DNA from: Abyssalbus ytuae
Lineage (GTDB): Bacteria > Bacteroidota > Bacteroidia > Flavobacteriales > Flavobacteriaceae
Direction: 5' to 3'
Assembly: GCF_022807975.1 (NCBI RefSeq)
Contig: NZ_CP094358.1
Span: 4,301,037 to 4,365,036, forward strand
Length of the DNA stretch: 64,000 bases
The notes beneath the pieces were generated by a model. That model had not been told where the DNA came from and did not search any database. It saw only the letters and a list, made by a program, of their open reading frames with translations. Shown here piece after piece: positions 34,501-43,504 of this stretch. Made by a program: the position numbers and the translations under genes. How positions within the stretch are numbered: the first letter of the stretch is position 1; every line of letters begins with the position of its first letter.

Positions 34501-36648
34501 AACCCCGTCATCGGTATTTACCTTTGGAGGGATCACATAAGTAAGGTTCCCAAAATCATCATATACATAATAGGTGTCGTGAGGATTATTATTGTTATAG
34601 GTACGTTTTAAAACCACACGTCCTTCTTTATCCTTGAATTCTTCAGCAGTATGGTTATTTTCATCATCTGGTTGCCAATTTTCATCTTTAGTTATGGTTT
34701 TGTATAGCTGATGTTCGCTATAAAACCAAGATGAATTTTGTGAGAGTGTGGGGGCCAAAGAAGTACCTCCTACTTTAAAAAGCCTCACTTCATTGGCAGA
34801 ATTGCTTTCATAACCAAACTTTATTTCGTGGCCACTGCCCAGTTTCCAGGCTTCACCCGGGGCAGCCTGTTTGAGTACCCTGTTTAAGGGAGAGGCTTCA
34901 AATTCTTTTTGTGAATAGGGGTTGGCCTTTGAGATATCTAATTCACTACCATAGTGGGATTTATAATATGTAACGGTGGCGCTTTCAGCATCGGTACGGT
35001 ATATGCCTGGGGTGACACCGATGGGGTAAGGCAGGTAGTCTTTGTCCTGACGGCCAAAGCTGTCATAACCGATATGGGTGACTATATCTTTTCCTGAAGG
35101 TGATTGACCTATAGCTACCTTCTGCATAGGCCTGCCCAAACCATCGTAGTAGGTTACGTGTTCTATCACATCTTTGGCTACTTCAATATTTGTATTAATA
35201 TCTATCTGCCTTTGGTAAACCTGTTTATAGATGTAGTTTTGATTACTAAACGTCGGGAGTTGATATGGCATTTCTAAGCACCCTTTAATTTGACCTTTTT
35301 CATTCGGACATAGGTCGGAATTATTGCTTACATAACCCGAAGGTTGAGAACAAGCACTTTTTGTTACGGAAGGATCCCCGAACCCATCTTTATCTGCATC
35401 AGCATACCAGATTACAGGCTGATCAATACTGTAATTTATCACTCTGGCTAAACTCCAACAATTGGTATTTACATTATATGCTCTTAGATAATAAACACTT
35501 CCGCTGGTGAGTATAACGCTTGTATTACTATTAATGGTACTTGTGCCCTCCGGGCTATTTTGCCAATACCAAATCTCTCCACTGGGTGGTGTGGATCTTG
35601 TAAGGACTGTACTCCCACAAGTATTGGTTATAGTAGGTAAAGAAGGAGTAGACAAATTTGAAAAAACATTGTAATTTATAACAGTAGTGGGACTCCAACA
35701 TCCTGTTGTATTATTTCTTGCCCTGATAAAATATACGTTTCCTGTAGACAGCGAAACAGAAACATTGTTATTTGATGTATTAACTCCTTCTGAGCTACTT
35801 TGCCAATACCAGGTTATACCAGAAGGAGGTGTACTTCGGGTTAAGACAGTATTGCCACAATTATTAGTGACAGATGGTGTTGTAGGGGAAGAAGGAGTAG
35901 AAAACACACTATAAATCACAGTTTTAGCAGAACTCCAACAATTACCGGCATTATTTTTAGCTCTCAGGTAATATACATTACCATTGGTAAGTGTAATGCT
36001 AGCGTTACTATTCGAAGTACTTGTGCCGTCCGGACTATTTTGCCAATACCAGGTAACTCCACTGGGTGGGGCAGGTCTGGTTAATATAGTACTTCCACAA
36101 TTATTTGAAATTGAAGGGGCCGTCGGCGTAGAAGGTTTATTTATTATACTATAATTAACTGTTGTTGCAGGACTCCAACTATTACATGAATTAGCCAGTG
36201 CTCTTATATAATAAACACTGCCACTTGTTCTTGTTATTGATGTAGCTGAATTAGCAGTACTTGTACCGGTAGGATTACTTTGCCAATACAGAGTTACATC
36301 TCCGGAATGAGAAGGTTTTGTCAAAATCGTATAACCACAATACTTATTAACTATTGGCATATTTGGAGCTGATAAAGAGTCATCATCTACTTCTCCATTA
36401 CAATTATTATCTTTCCCATCACACAATATATCAGCAGCATCCGGATTAATACTACTATCGTTATCATTACAGTCTCCATCTCTGTATACATAACCAGGAG
36501 GAGGATAACTTCCATATATAGTATTTGAAGGGTTACCCCAAGTATCACTGTCAGCATCTCTGTACCATGTTCTATAACCTGCTTGTGAATAACCAAAAGA
36601 TATAGAAAATGCCAGAATAATGAACATTAATATGTTTGATTGTTTCAT
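31558..36648 (-). CDS. Rhs/YD-repeat polymorphic toxin with Ig-like repeats and variable tip
   Basis: A protein of 1696 residues. Order: signal peptide (1 to about 21); a MopE-like calcium-binding segment DCNDNDSSINPDA (about 60-72) with DNNCNGEVDD; four 80-residue Ig-like repeats (about 93-410), each with TWYWQ.SP.GTST; a second Asp-rich segment (WYADADKDGFGDP); a DUF6443-type domain with HVTYYDGLGRPMQKVAIG; then a long YD-repeat shell ending in the Rhs core VYQYKDHLGNIRLSYSD and YFADPSGAD near residue 1420. The last about 275 residues are the variable tip, ending with a compact domain around FWSGKGTQQAAINAGYRV and SQAYKFWGRLSSALART. The YD shell probably encapsulates the tip until delivery. 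No T9SS sorting domain was seen at the C-terminus. Confidence 0.9.
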   Translation of the reverse strand: MKQSNILMFIILAFSISFGYSQAGYRTWYRDADSDTWGNPSNTIYGSYPPPGYVYRDGDCNDNDSSINPDAADILCDGKDNNCNGEVDDDSLSAPNMPIVNKYCGYTILTKPSHSGDVTLYWQSNPTGTSTANSATSITRTSGSVYYIRALANSCNSWSPATTVNYSIINKPSTPTAPSISNNCGSTILTRPAPPSGVTWYWQNSPDGTSTSNSNASITLTNGNVYYLRAKNNAGNCWSSAKTVIYSVFSTPSSPTTPSVTNNCGNTVLTRSTPPSGITWYWQSSSEGVNTSNNNVSVSLSTGNVYFIRARNNTTGCWSPTTVINYNVFSNLSTPSLPTITNTCGSTVLTRSTPPSGEIWYWQNSPEGTSTINSNTSVILTSGSVYYLRAYNVNTNCWSLARVINYSIDQPVIWYADADKDGFGDPSVTKSACSQPSGYVSNNSDLCPNEKGQIKGCLEMPYQLPTFSNQNYIYKQVYQRQIDINTNIEVAKDVIEHVTYYDGLGRPMQKVAIGQSPSGKDIVTHIGYDSFGRQDKDYLPYPIGVTPGIYRTDAESATVTYYKSHYGSELDISKANPYSQKEFEASPLNRVLKQAAPGEAWKLGSGHEIKFGYESNSANEVRLFKVGGTSLAPTLSQNSSWFYSEHQLYKTITKDENWQPDDENNHTAEEFKDKEGRVVLKRTYNNNNPHDTYYVYDDFGNLTYVIPPKVNTDDGVSSTELSELCYQYKYDERNRLVEKKIPGKEKEYIVYNKLDQPVLTQDANLRKSHQWLFTKYDAFGRVVYTGVYTHTGEATQLQMQTALNNHYGGSTPPKQFEEKLSSEGSYHYYSNTTYPTDNLEVLTVNYYDNYTFDLAGLTVPTNSIYEQAIATNVKGLATGRKVKVLETGNWITTLTAYDEKGRVIYTATRNEYLNTTDIVMHELDFTGRVEQTKAAHIKDNNNNGITSIEVPAYTTYIDADGNIICGTPQSNSFDGVGGDYNISGGSNAAIVTVDQFKYDHAGRLKTQVQSINGGTEELIVENIYDELGQLVQKKVGGSNGAGGLQTIDYTYNIRGWLKQINNPATIGNDLFTFKIGYNEGSNPLYNGNIALTQWKTKNTDQSLKTYNYTYDALNRITAATGATTSNYNVSGITYDKNGNILSLQRKGHTNEAATTFGIMDDLSYSYDNGNKLVSVTDAAITPAAVKGEFKDGNKSGNDYDYDENGNMISDANKGITNIAYNHLNLPVQVDINNNTDNGTISYIYDAAGMKLRKIAVDNNTSITTTTDYAGNYIYENGSLKMFFHPEGYFDVMDTPPSGELEGAYVYQYKDHLGNIRLSYSDSDGNGVISANAEIIEENNYYLFGLKHKGYNNVVNGTENKYHTYQGVEREEALGLNILEMDFRQYDPTIARFNVLDPVTHHNKSPYNAFDNNPIYFADPSGADSQSFIMDLFNRSSSGTTWTNDGNGTFSDGNGNTTSCDDCPQEGATRAEMVAIPRAGMAPHKTRKEYYHSGGLNGSEAGWYSQEKYAEILEGIATEMSYGYVSAGSMEWFNNNANDELSVMLAAYATSIGNARERHKRFMASGYAQPMGFDSPFFAPGVAFKLLQSSKVSRFAFWSGKGTQQAAINAGYRVIGQTRAGQNLAALTADMVYKPGSQAYKFWGRLSSALARTVPKGGTANVFLTRSAVNNPTSIWNVFEKPILLQNKVKIKYNWVD
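35451..36365 (-). repeat. Four 240-bp tandem repeats coding Ig-like domains
   Basis: The segment ACTCCAAC (plus-strand reading) recurs with its surroundings at 35452, 35692, 35932 and 36172, exactly 240 bases apart, each coding an 80-residue domain. The units are clearly diverged from each other, so the array is not a very recent expansion. Confidence 0.85.
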
Positions 36649-36671
36649 TTAATATTATTTAATGGTTAGTT

Positions 36672-39600
36672 TCAATACTTATAATAGTAATCATATTTTT
36701 CTATGGGGTATTCATCCTCGTCTTTAATAAATTTAAGCCTCTGAAAATCATCATACTCATAATAAGTAGTATTACCTTTCGGGTCGGTAATACTGGTAGC
36801 CCCAACCAAAGGGTCATAGATGTATGTAGTAATCATAGCATTTGACATACTGGAATGATTTCGGATTTTTTCAAGTTCTTGAAGTATTTGAGATTGCGTA
36901 CTGGAAAGATCATTTAAAACCGATAAACTTATACCTGTTCCAATCACATCAACATATAAGGCATTTTCAATCTTAGCAACCGGATATTGCCCGTTATATC
37001 CCCAAATCAACGTTATAGGGGTTCCATTGGGTTGACGATATTGTAAAATATTACCATTTGAATCATATCTCTCATATAGCATATAATCTTCAAATGTGTT
37101 TCCTTCTTTGGAAACCTGAAATTTAGTTGGTAAAACAAAATTGGAAGTATTGCTATTCTTCCCATATATTGTTTGATTTTCATTTAGCAACTTACTGTTT
37201 TTAAAACTTCTCTTATAAACCGGTTTAGAAATTCTATTTGTACTCACTAAACTGTTCATATATGGTTTAGAAGAAACTTCAGGGTCGTAAGGATAATAAT
37301 ATTCCGATAACAAAGTTTCATTTAAGCTATTATTTCGACTTTGAGATTTTAGATGATGTTTGTTCGTATCATAAGAACTTGTAGTTACGGTTTTTAATTC
37401 GTTTCCATTTAAAATTTCTTTTTTTTCTGAAAAACTTATCACTGAAATTGCTGAGTTTGAAGGAGGTGTTTTATATGTATAGTAAAATCTATTTATAAAA
37501 TAATAATCGTTATAAGGGTATAGGGGCATTACTCTTGTATGATGATGATTATCAATTGTTCCGTATAATATATCATAATCATTATTAACTTCTGAAATGA
37601 TATTATTTGAGGAATCATATAGCTTTTCATTCATTATATTTCCATTTATATAGGAATATTCATTTTTTGGATTAAGCCCAATGATATATGAAGTATAACA
37701 TACAGTGGGAGGATTGTATCCACCTATACCGTTTGCATTATAGATGGGTCTGCAGAAACTTTCTTTATAATATTGATTAGGCAAGTTTTTATAATTAGTT
37801 TCAATTCTTCCAATATCATTTCCGCTTTGATCAACATTTTTCTCGGTAATAAAAGAGTAGCCAATATGGCTCCCCTGGGCGGACGTTGTACTTCTCAAAG
37901 TACTACTGGAAGAAATAGTTGTGAGTGAACTGGCAAATTCCTCAAACGTGTATGAATAATAACCGTAGGCCTTTGAGTGAAAAATTAATTCATCCATCAA
38001 AATACCGGAACAAGACAGGTTTTGATTTACACCAGGTGTGGTATACTCAAATATTTTCTTAGAAATAAAAGCCCCATTATTATTTTTATTGGTTATTGAC
38101 TTTATTCTCGCTCCTCCAACTTCGAATTCTTCAAAAGCAGTATTATAATTTATATTATCTTCTGTGTTTTCTGTAGTTTCCAGTATGTATGGTTTTGCAC
38201 CACTAGATTGTTCCTCTAAAACACCTAATGCAGGAATTCCAGGATTGTTACCATCCCACTGTGGAGTCCTGCTTTCTATTTTATAATTTCCTGGTGGTAA
38301 AACTATGCTCACTGACTTGCTAACACCTGTGGTTCCTGTAGCTGAAGGACTATCTCCATATTTAAAAATAATATACTCCTGAGATGTATTTGTATTTCTT
38401 ACTATCCGAAAAGGATGATCCATATAAAATCCTGCATTATGACAACCTGTATAACATTGTATAGTAGCATCAATTGAAAGTACCGACGTTGAAGCAATGG
38501 AAAATTGTTCATTCAGACCCAGAGAAATTTCTACTTGTTCCCCGGTTGGTTCCCCATAAAAATGATCAAAGAATTTGTAAGAAGGATCATTTGCTTTTTT
38601 TAAATACTGATAGGTAAACTTATATTTTTCTTCATCATTAAGATTAGTTTTTTTGATTTGACCATCGGGATGTGTTTCAATAATCTGATACGGTTGAGGA
38701 GCCTCAATTAAAGCACGGTTCCCTTCATATTCAAATTCAGAATATCCCCCTGTCGGATAAACTACTTTTGTCAACATTCCTATTTTACCATAATTAAAAT
38801 CACTTTTCCTGATGGCACCATTGTAGTTTACAAATATTTCATTGAGATCGTTTGATGTATAGGGATATTCGTTACCATTACGATGAGTATAATAAAACCG
38901 ATTGAAACTAGGCACACGTTTGGTGTTATTCACACCATTATAAAAATCCCAGAAGTCACGGCTTTTAGTATCCTTTTCCGGCAAGCCATTGGGAGTGTCG
39001 TAGTAAAAGGAATAGTTCTTCTCATTCATATGCAGCTTATCTAATTTTAACCTCAGATATCGTGTTTTATTAGGGGAATTTAACTTGTGATTATTAAAAT
39101 ATGAATACTCGAAACTTATATTCTTAATATTCTTACCTGTTGAAGAAACTACATTGATAGCTTCCAGTTTTCTCGATAAATCGGGGGAGGTGGAGGTTAT
39201 CTGCCCACCTTCTAAAATAAAAAACCAATTATTATACTCTAAAAGTTCACTAAAAGCAGCAACATTAAACAGGTCTTTTCGGGTGGAGAGATTAAATTCT
39301 ATTTTTCCAAAATCACCCGTAATTGAAGTCAGGTAATGATTTTCTATTCCTGTAGTAGAAGCTGATACTACTTCAGAAGAGTTATTTGTTATATCCCAAA
39401 ATGTATCACTCCTATATTCTTGTTCACGAATTCTTAAGGATTTATGAAAATCCGGGAAAGTAAAATGTATGCCTTCCTGATAATTAAAATTGATTTCGTT
39501 ATTAAAAGGAGATTTAATCCTATCCAATGACCAGGCTGTTATAGTATGCTTAACATTATGAAGATGATGATGTGGTATTTCATCCAGTGCATATTCTTCT

Positions 39601-40352
39601 ACTGTTTGAGGTATAGTTTCAGCCCAATATGGCTCAGAACTAAAAGTGGTACTATAGTCCTTTGTACTAAAATAGAATTTGAAGCCTCTTTCATCGGTTA
39701 TTTCAAAACTCTTGTCTGCATCATTATAGATTATATCCACATTATTATTGTTTAAAACAATAGCTTGAATATAACTGCTCTCCGGTTGTAGTTTTTGTAA
39801 TCTGAATTTATAATTAAATCCGAACAAATTGACTTCAAAAAGATCAGGTTCTAGGTCAAAAGGCTTGCTACCCGGAATATAGCTTCCATATATTTCTGAC
39901 GCGTCTTGTTCTGTCAAAAAAGCCTGGCTTACCCCTTGGGGATATTGAGCTTCCCTTGATTGATATATAAAGCCCGCATTAATGCTATGGGTTTTTAAAT
40001 CATCAAACCCATTAATAGTTCTGGAGATAACTGGGTTAGCTTGAAGGTTCCATCCCAAACCTACCCATGTAGCCTCCTGGTTTACACGAATACCTCCTGA
40101 ATGGTAAGATAAAGTAACTGGTATTTTTAATCCATCAAAGTCAATTTCATACAGAGGTATTCTCATATTAATAAGTCCTGTATATTTATTTACAGGTATT
40201 GCTCCATACCTTCCTAATTCAGACACTTCAGGACTTGTAGGAACTTTTTCTTCAGGCTTTGTTGGGCTTTGATATTGTCCTGATACAATATTTAAACCCG
40301 ATGAAAGTATGATCATTAAAATAAACTTAAATATTGAACTTGTTTTTTTCAT
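36672..40352 (-). CDS. Large secreted YD-family protein, partner of the Rhs toxin
   Basis: A protein of 1226 residues with a signal peptide (to about residue 25, ending IVSGQ). The N-terminal part (GRYGAIPVNKYTGLINMRIP, then PVTLSYHSGGIRV and WVGLGWNLQA) resembles the opening of Rhs/SpvB-type shells. The C-terminal part carries YD motifs such as YERYDSNGNILQYR, TYIYDPLVGATSITDPKGN and YYEYDDFQRLKFI, and ends without a toxin tip or core box. It lies 23 bases upstream of the Rhs gene on the same strand. Such pairs recur in Bacteroidota from memory; it may form the first half of a shared shell. The role is inference. Confidence 0.8.
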   Translation of the reverse strand: MKKTSSIFKFILMIILSSGLNIVSGQYQSPTKPEEKVPTSPEVSELGRYGAIPVNKYTGLINMRIPLYEIDFDGLKIPVTLSYHSGGIRVNQEATWVGLGWNLQANPVISRTINGFDDLKTHSINAGFIYQSREAQYPQGVSQAFLTEQDASEIYGSYIPGSKPFDLEPDLFEVNLFGFNYKFRLQKLQPESSYIQAIVLNNNNVDIIYNDADKSFEITDERGFKFYFSTKDYSTTFSSEPYWAETIPQTVEEYALDEIPHHHLHNVKHTITAWSLDRIKSPFNNEINFNYQEGIHFTFPDFHKSLRIREQEYRSDTFWDITNNSSEVVSASTTGIENHYLTSITGDFGKIEFNLSTRKDLFNVAAFSELLEYNNWFFILEGGQITSTSPDLSRKLEAINVVSSTGKNIKNISFEYSYFNNHKLNSPNKTRYLRLKLDKLHMNEKNYSFYYDTPNGLPEKDTKSRDFWDFYNGVNNTKRVPSFNRFYYTHRNGNEYPYTSNDLNEIFVNYNGAIRKSDFNYGKIGMLTKVVYPTGGYSEFEYEGNRALIEAPQPYQIIETHPDGQIKKTNLNDEEKYKFTYQYLKKANDPSYKFFDHFYGEPTGEQVEISLGLNEQFSIASTSVLSIDATIQCYTGCHNAGFYMDHPFRIVRNTNTSQEYIIFKYGDSPSATGTTGVSKSVSIVLPPGNYKIESRTPQWDGNNPGIPALGVLEEQSSGAKPYILETTENTEDNINYNTAFEEFEVGGARIKSITNKNNNGAFISKKIFEYTTPGVNQNLSCSGILMDELIFHSKAYGYYSYTFEEFASSLTTISSSSTLRSTTSAQGSHIGYSFITEKNVDQSGNDIGRIETNYKNLPNQYYKESFCRPIYNANGIGGYNPPTVCYTSYIIGLNPKNEYSYINGNIMNEKLYDSSNNIISEVNNDYDILYGTIDNHHHTRVMPLYPYNDYYFINRFYYTYKTPPSNSAISVISFSEKKEILNGNELKTVTTSSYDTNKHHLKSQSRNNSLNETLLSEYYYPYDPEVSSKPYMNSLVSTNRISKPVYKRSFKNSKLLNENQTIYGKNSNTSNFVLPTKFQVSKEGNTFEDYMLYERYDSNGNILQYRQPNGTPITLIWGYNGQYPVAKIENALYVDVIGTGISLSVLNDLSSTQSQILQELEKIRNHSSMSNAMITTYIYDPLVGATSITDPKGNTTYYEYDDFQRLKFIKDEDEYPIEKYDYYYKY

Positions 40353-40366
40353 AATTAATTTTTTGG

Positions 40367-40665
40367 TTAGTTATCGCTTGTAAGCAGTTGTAGCTGTTTT
40401 TTAATTTCTTTATTTTCTTCTCTCAATTCGATGACATAAAGAATAAGTTCTTCAATTTTTTGCAACAGTTTTTATATTCATCTCACTTAGGTAAATTCCG
40501 TTTGGGTTCCACTCTCCTCCTATTGTTCCGGTTTTTGCTATTTTTAACTTCTTAGTTGGGTTTATCGTTCCAATTCCTATATTTCCGCTTTCGGGAAATG
40601 TATTTTGGGAATTTCTTATTAAAAAAAGAAAGCAAAAAAGATGTAGGAAGAAATGATGTTTTCAT
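40367..40665 (-). pseudogene. Decayed tail-fibre-like gene upstream of the Rhs operon
   Basis: Reading the minus strand from an ATG at 40665 gives a signal-like start (MKTSFLPTSFLLSF), then after a frame change at a run of seven T's NTFPESGNIGIGTINPTKKL. This is the hallmark opening of Bacteroidota tail-fibre/endosialidase-chaperone-like proteins. After EWNPNGIYLSEMNIKTVAK a second frame change leads to the usual ending KIEELILYVIELREENKEIK and a stop at 40367. The middle of the gene, normally hundreds of residues, is missing. It lies 14 bases upstream of the 1226-aa gene start and was probably the first gene of the operon. Confidence 0.7.
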
Positions 40666-41063
40666 ATTGATAGATGTTAGTTTGGCCATTACTTAATATT
40701 AGTTCACTCACTAAAAAGGAAAGGTGTTAGGAGATAAAACTGAAAAAAATGTATTTCAATTTATGAAGTAATCCACTAATTTTACAGCTTTTCAGGTCAG
40801 CAAAAGGTGAACATTTTATGAAGAATAATCAACAATTATTTAAAAAAGTAAGAAATAACCTATATTATTTGGAAGGTAAGAGTAAGTTGTTACACGGTTT
40901 ACAAATTTACATTGAAAAATTGGGGTAGATTACAGTGTATAAAGCATTGCTTATCAAATTAAAGACCCACCACTGTCAGCATCAAACAGCCTGAAATTTC
41001 ACAAAACTATTCATTTCTAATTTCCAATATATTTTAAGGGTGTTTTTTCTATTTCTGAAGCAA
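40666..41063. other. Non-coding spacer between the Rhs locus and the two-component system
   Basis: About 400 AT-rich bases with no open frame that looks coding and no repeat shared with the rest of the window. It should include the promoter of the minus-strand Rhs operon, but I find no convincing TAnnTTTG match. Confidence 0.55.
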
Positions 41064-41091
41064 AAAAAACGCCCCAATCGGGGCGTTTTTT
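41064..41091 (-). terminator. Terminator of the two-component operon
   Basis: Perfect 12-bp stem AAAAAACGCCCC / GGGGCGTTTTTT with a 4-base loop, 21 bases beyond the stop of the response-regulator gene. It should work in both directions. Confidence 0.88.
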
Positions 41092-41112
41092 AACTAGTAT
41101 AATTTTATAAAA

Positions 41113-41832
41113 TTAATGTTCTGCTTCACTTTTTACCACGAGTCTGAATCCTTCACCATGAATGTTTAATATCTCAACACCTTCATCTTTTTTAAGATAT
41201 TTTCTAAGTTTTGCAATATAAACATCCATACTTCTTGAGGTAAAGTAATTATCATCCCTCCAGATTTTTGTAAGTGCTAGTTCTCTTGGCATTAAATCAT
41301 TTTCATGTAAAGCCAGTAAACGGAGTAATTCATTTTCTTTGGGTGATAATTTGACAGGTTCTTCTTCTTTATATTTAAGAAAACGTAGTTTGGAATTTAG
41401 ATGGAAATTACCTATTTCAAATTCAAACTGCTTACTGTCTGCTACTGTATCTGTAGCTTTGCGTTGCATAATCGCTTTAATTTTAAATAAGAGAACTTCC
41501 GAATCAAACGGTTTATTTAAATAATCGTCAGCTCCCACTTTATAGCCTTTTAGCACATCTTCCTTCATGGTTTTTGCTGATAAGAAAATAATAGGAACAT
41601 TCTCATCGCGTTCTCTTATTTCTTTTGCGAGTGTAAAACCATCTTTATAAGGCATCATTACATCCAATATACATAAATCATAACTTTCCTTTCTGAATTT
41701 TTCAAATCCTTCCATTCCGTTCTTCGCTAATGTCACATCAAAATCATTCATAGAAAGGTAGTCCTTCAAAACTATCCCGAAATTAGGGTCATCTTCTACT
41801 AATAAAATTTTCTTGTTCGCTTGATCTTCCAT
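41113..41832 (-). CDS. OmpR-family response regulator (RprY-like)
   Basis: A protein of 239 residues. The receiver domain (about 8-122) has the acidic pair at 14-15, the phosphorylated Asp at D57 in LCILDVMMP, and the conserved Lys at K107 in DDYLNKPF. A winged-helix DNA-binding domain (about 140-235) follows, with KLSPKENELLRLLALHEN and SRSMDVYIAKLRKYL. It should bind DNA after phosphorylation by the adjacent kinase, whose gene ends 7 bases upstream. The pair resembles RprX/RprY of Bacteroidota. The strong terminator just downstream ends the operon. Confidence 0.93.
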   Translation of the reverse strand: MEDQANKKILLVEDDPNFGIVLKDYLSMNDFDVTLAKNGMEGFEKFRKESYDLCILDVMMPYKDGFTLAKEIRERDENVPIIFLSAKTMKEDVLKGYKVGADDYLNKPFDSEVLLFKIKAIMQRKATDTVADSKQFEFEIGNFHLNSKLRFLKYKEEEPVKLSPKENELLRLLALHENDLMPRELALTKIWRDDNYFTSRSMDVYIAKLRKYLKKDEGVEILNIHGEGFRLVVKSEAEH

Positions 41833-41839
41833 AATTTTT

Positions 41840-43432
41840 TTATATTATTAACGGCAATTTTATATAAAAAGTACTGCCTTTTGCTTTTTCACTATCTGCA
41901 TAAACCTCCCCCTGGTGGTCCTCAATAATTCTTTTTACATAGGCTAATCCTAACCCGTGGCCCTTTACATTATGAATGTTACCTGTATGCTCGCGGTAAA
42001 ACTTTTCGAATATCTTTTTCAATACTACCTTGGTCATACCCATGCCCTGGTCTTGTATTTTCACAATTATATTATTACCGACTACTTCAGTATAAACATC
42101 AATTTTTGGCTCATCGGGGGAATATTTAACAGCATTATCCAATATATTTACCAAAACATTGGTAAGATGAAAATTATTACCTAAAACTTCACTCCTGTCA
42201 GCATTTAAATGAACATCTATGTAACCATTTCTATTTTCTACAATCAAGGAAACATGTGTTATGGCATCTTCAATCAAATCGTGAATATCAACTTTTTCTT
42301 TCTTAATATCCAATTGATTTTTCTCCAGTTTTGATATTCTCAATACGTTTTCTACCTGCGCATGCATCCTTTTATTTTCATCTTTTATCATTTGCAGGTA
42401 TCTGGATATTTTTTCCTGATCGTTTACTGAAATTGGTCTTTTTATGGCATCTAAAGCCAGGTTTATAGTTGCGATAGGTGTTTTAAACTCATGTGTCATA
42501 TTATTTATAAAATCGGTTTTCATTTCGGAAACCCTTTTTTGACGTATGAGCTGGAATAAAGCACTTGAATATGCTATTATTATTACCAAAGTAAACACTA
42601 CCGATAATAATACCACACTTAGTATGGACGACCAAAGAAACTTTTTCTTCTCAGGAAACAGCACCATTAAATCGTAATCTGATTCTCCGTTATTATCGGG
42701 AAAGAGAGAAGTTATGTACCTTGTACCTCTTAAAAACCTGAAATTTCTGGACCTGATTTTAGTGGGTAATCCATTGCTGTATACTCCAAATTCAAAATCT
42801 ATATCAATATTCCGGTCTTTAAACTCTCTTTGCAATAAGAGTTCAACAGTTTTTGTAGATACTCTCTGGTATATTGGTAAACGTTTTGCAACATCTTTAT
42901 ACAGTGTTTCATAGATGGCCTTATCAAATTCTTTTAACTGGCCTATTTCCACCACACTTTCTGTGGTATTTTTTAAATTTCCGTTTTCATCCGGTACTTC
43001 ACTAATTATGGTACTTTCCCTTTTACTTATTAGTTTTTTAAGGTTAATACTATCTACGCCTATGTTTTCAAAGAACGTTGAAGAAACTCCGTAATCTTCT
43101 TCTAAAACTCCGTGTGAATAAATAAACTTTTCGTTAGTACGGCTGTCGGTTTGAATGACAAAAAGTTTGGATATTTCTGAAATTGTTGGTTTTTTGTTTC
43201 CGTTGTTACGATTAAGAACAGAATCATTTTTCACTAAAACATCAACAAAATCACGCATTTCCATGACTTGTAACTCATCTGAGACTTTTTTCAGTATTTG
43301 ATTTACATTCATGGAAAACTGCTCATTTTTATTATCTATCGCAGTTTTAATCCAATATCCCTGTACAAATATTATCCCTATGAGCGATAAACTCATTAGG
43401 ATTATTAATAAAACAAACAGTTTTTTATTCAC
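41840..43432 (-). CDS. Membrane sensor histidine kinase (RprX-like)
   Basis: A protein of 530 residues. One transmembrane helix lies at about 5-27, then a periplasmic sensor region (about 28-265), and a second helix at about 270-295. The dimerisation/phosphoacceptor box DFINNMTHEFKTPIATIN has its His near residue 315. The HATPase domain shows N-box LVNILDNAVKYSPDEP, G1 IKIDQGMGMT-like IQDQGMGMT, and G2 VKGHGLGLAYVKRI. The start codon is GTG at 43432, only 5 bases after an exact TAATTTTG promoter box, so the message may lack a leader. It forms an operon with the response regulator. Confidence 0.93.
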   Translation of the reverse strand: MNKKLFVLLIILMSLSLIGIIFVQGYWIKTAIDNKNEQFSMNVNQILKKVSDELQVMEMRDFVDVLVKNDSVLNRNNGNKKPTISEISKLFVIQTDSRTNEKFIYSHGVLEEDYGVSSTFFENIGVDSINLKKLISKRESTIISEVPDENGNLKNTTESVVEIGQLKEFDKAIYETLYKDVAKRLPIYQRVSTKTVELLLQREFKDRNIDIDFEFGVYSNGLPTKIRSRNFRFLRGTRYITSLFPDNNGESDYDLMVLFPEKKKFLWSSILSVVLLSVVFTLVIIIAYSSALFQLIRQKRVSEMKTDFINNMTHEFKTPIATINLALDAIKRPISVNDQEKISRYLQMIKDENKRMHAQVENVLRISKLEKNQLDIKKEKVDIHDLIEDAITHVSLIVENRNGYIDVHLNADRSEVLGNNFHLTNVLVNILDNAVKYSPDEPKIDVYTEVVGNNIIVKIQDQGMGMTKVVLKKIFEKFYREHTGNIHNVKGHGLGLAYVKRIIEDHQGEVYADSEKAKGSTFYIKLPLII

Positions 43433-43437
43433 CTGAT

Positions 43438-43445
43438 CAAAATTA
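43438..43445 (-). promoter_or_regulatory. Promoter of the two-component operon
   Basis: Minus-strand TAATTTTG, an exact TAnnTTTG match, ends 5 bases before the GTG start of the kinase gene. It separates this operon from the coaE gene upstream. Confidence 0.55.
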
Positions 43446-43504
43446 AAGCTTTAAATTAAGGCTTGTTAACGTTTTAACCTTACCTTAACAAAAATGTTAA
43501 AATT

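Noticed and set aside
31558..40352. Type IX secretion C-terminal sorting domains on the Rhs-locus proteins
   Set aside because: The C-termini hold a toxin tip and YD repeats; no sorting-domain pattern was seen.
27428..41063. Integrated plasmid or conjugative element
   Set aside because: No integrase, relaxase, Tra genes, tRNA target or att repeats were seen; only local repeats and Rhs modules are present.
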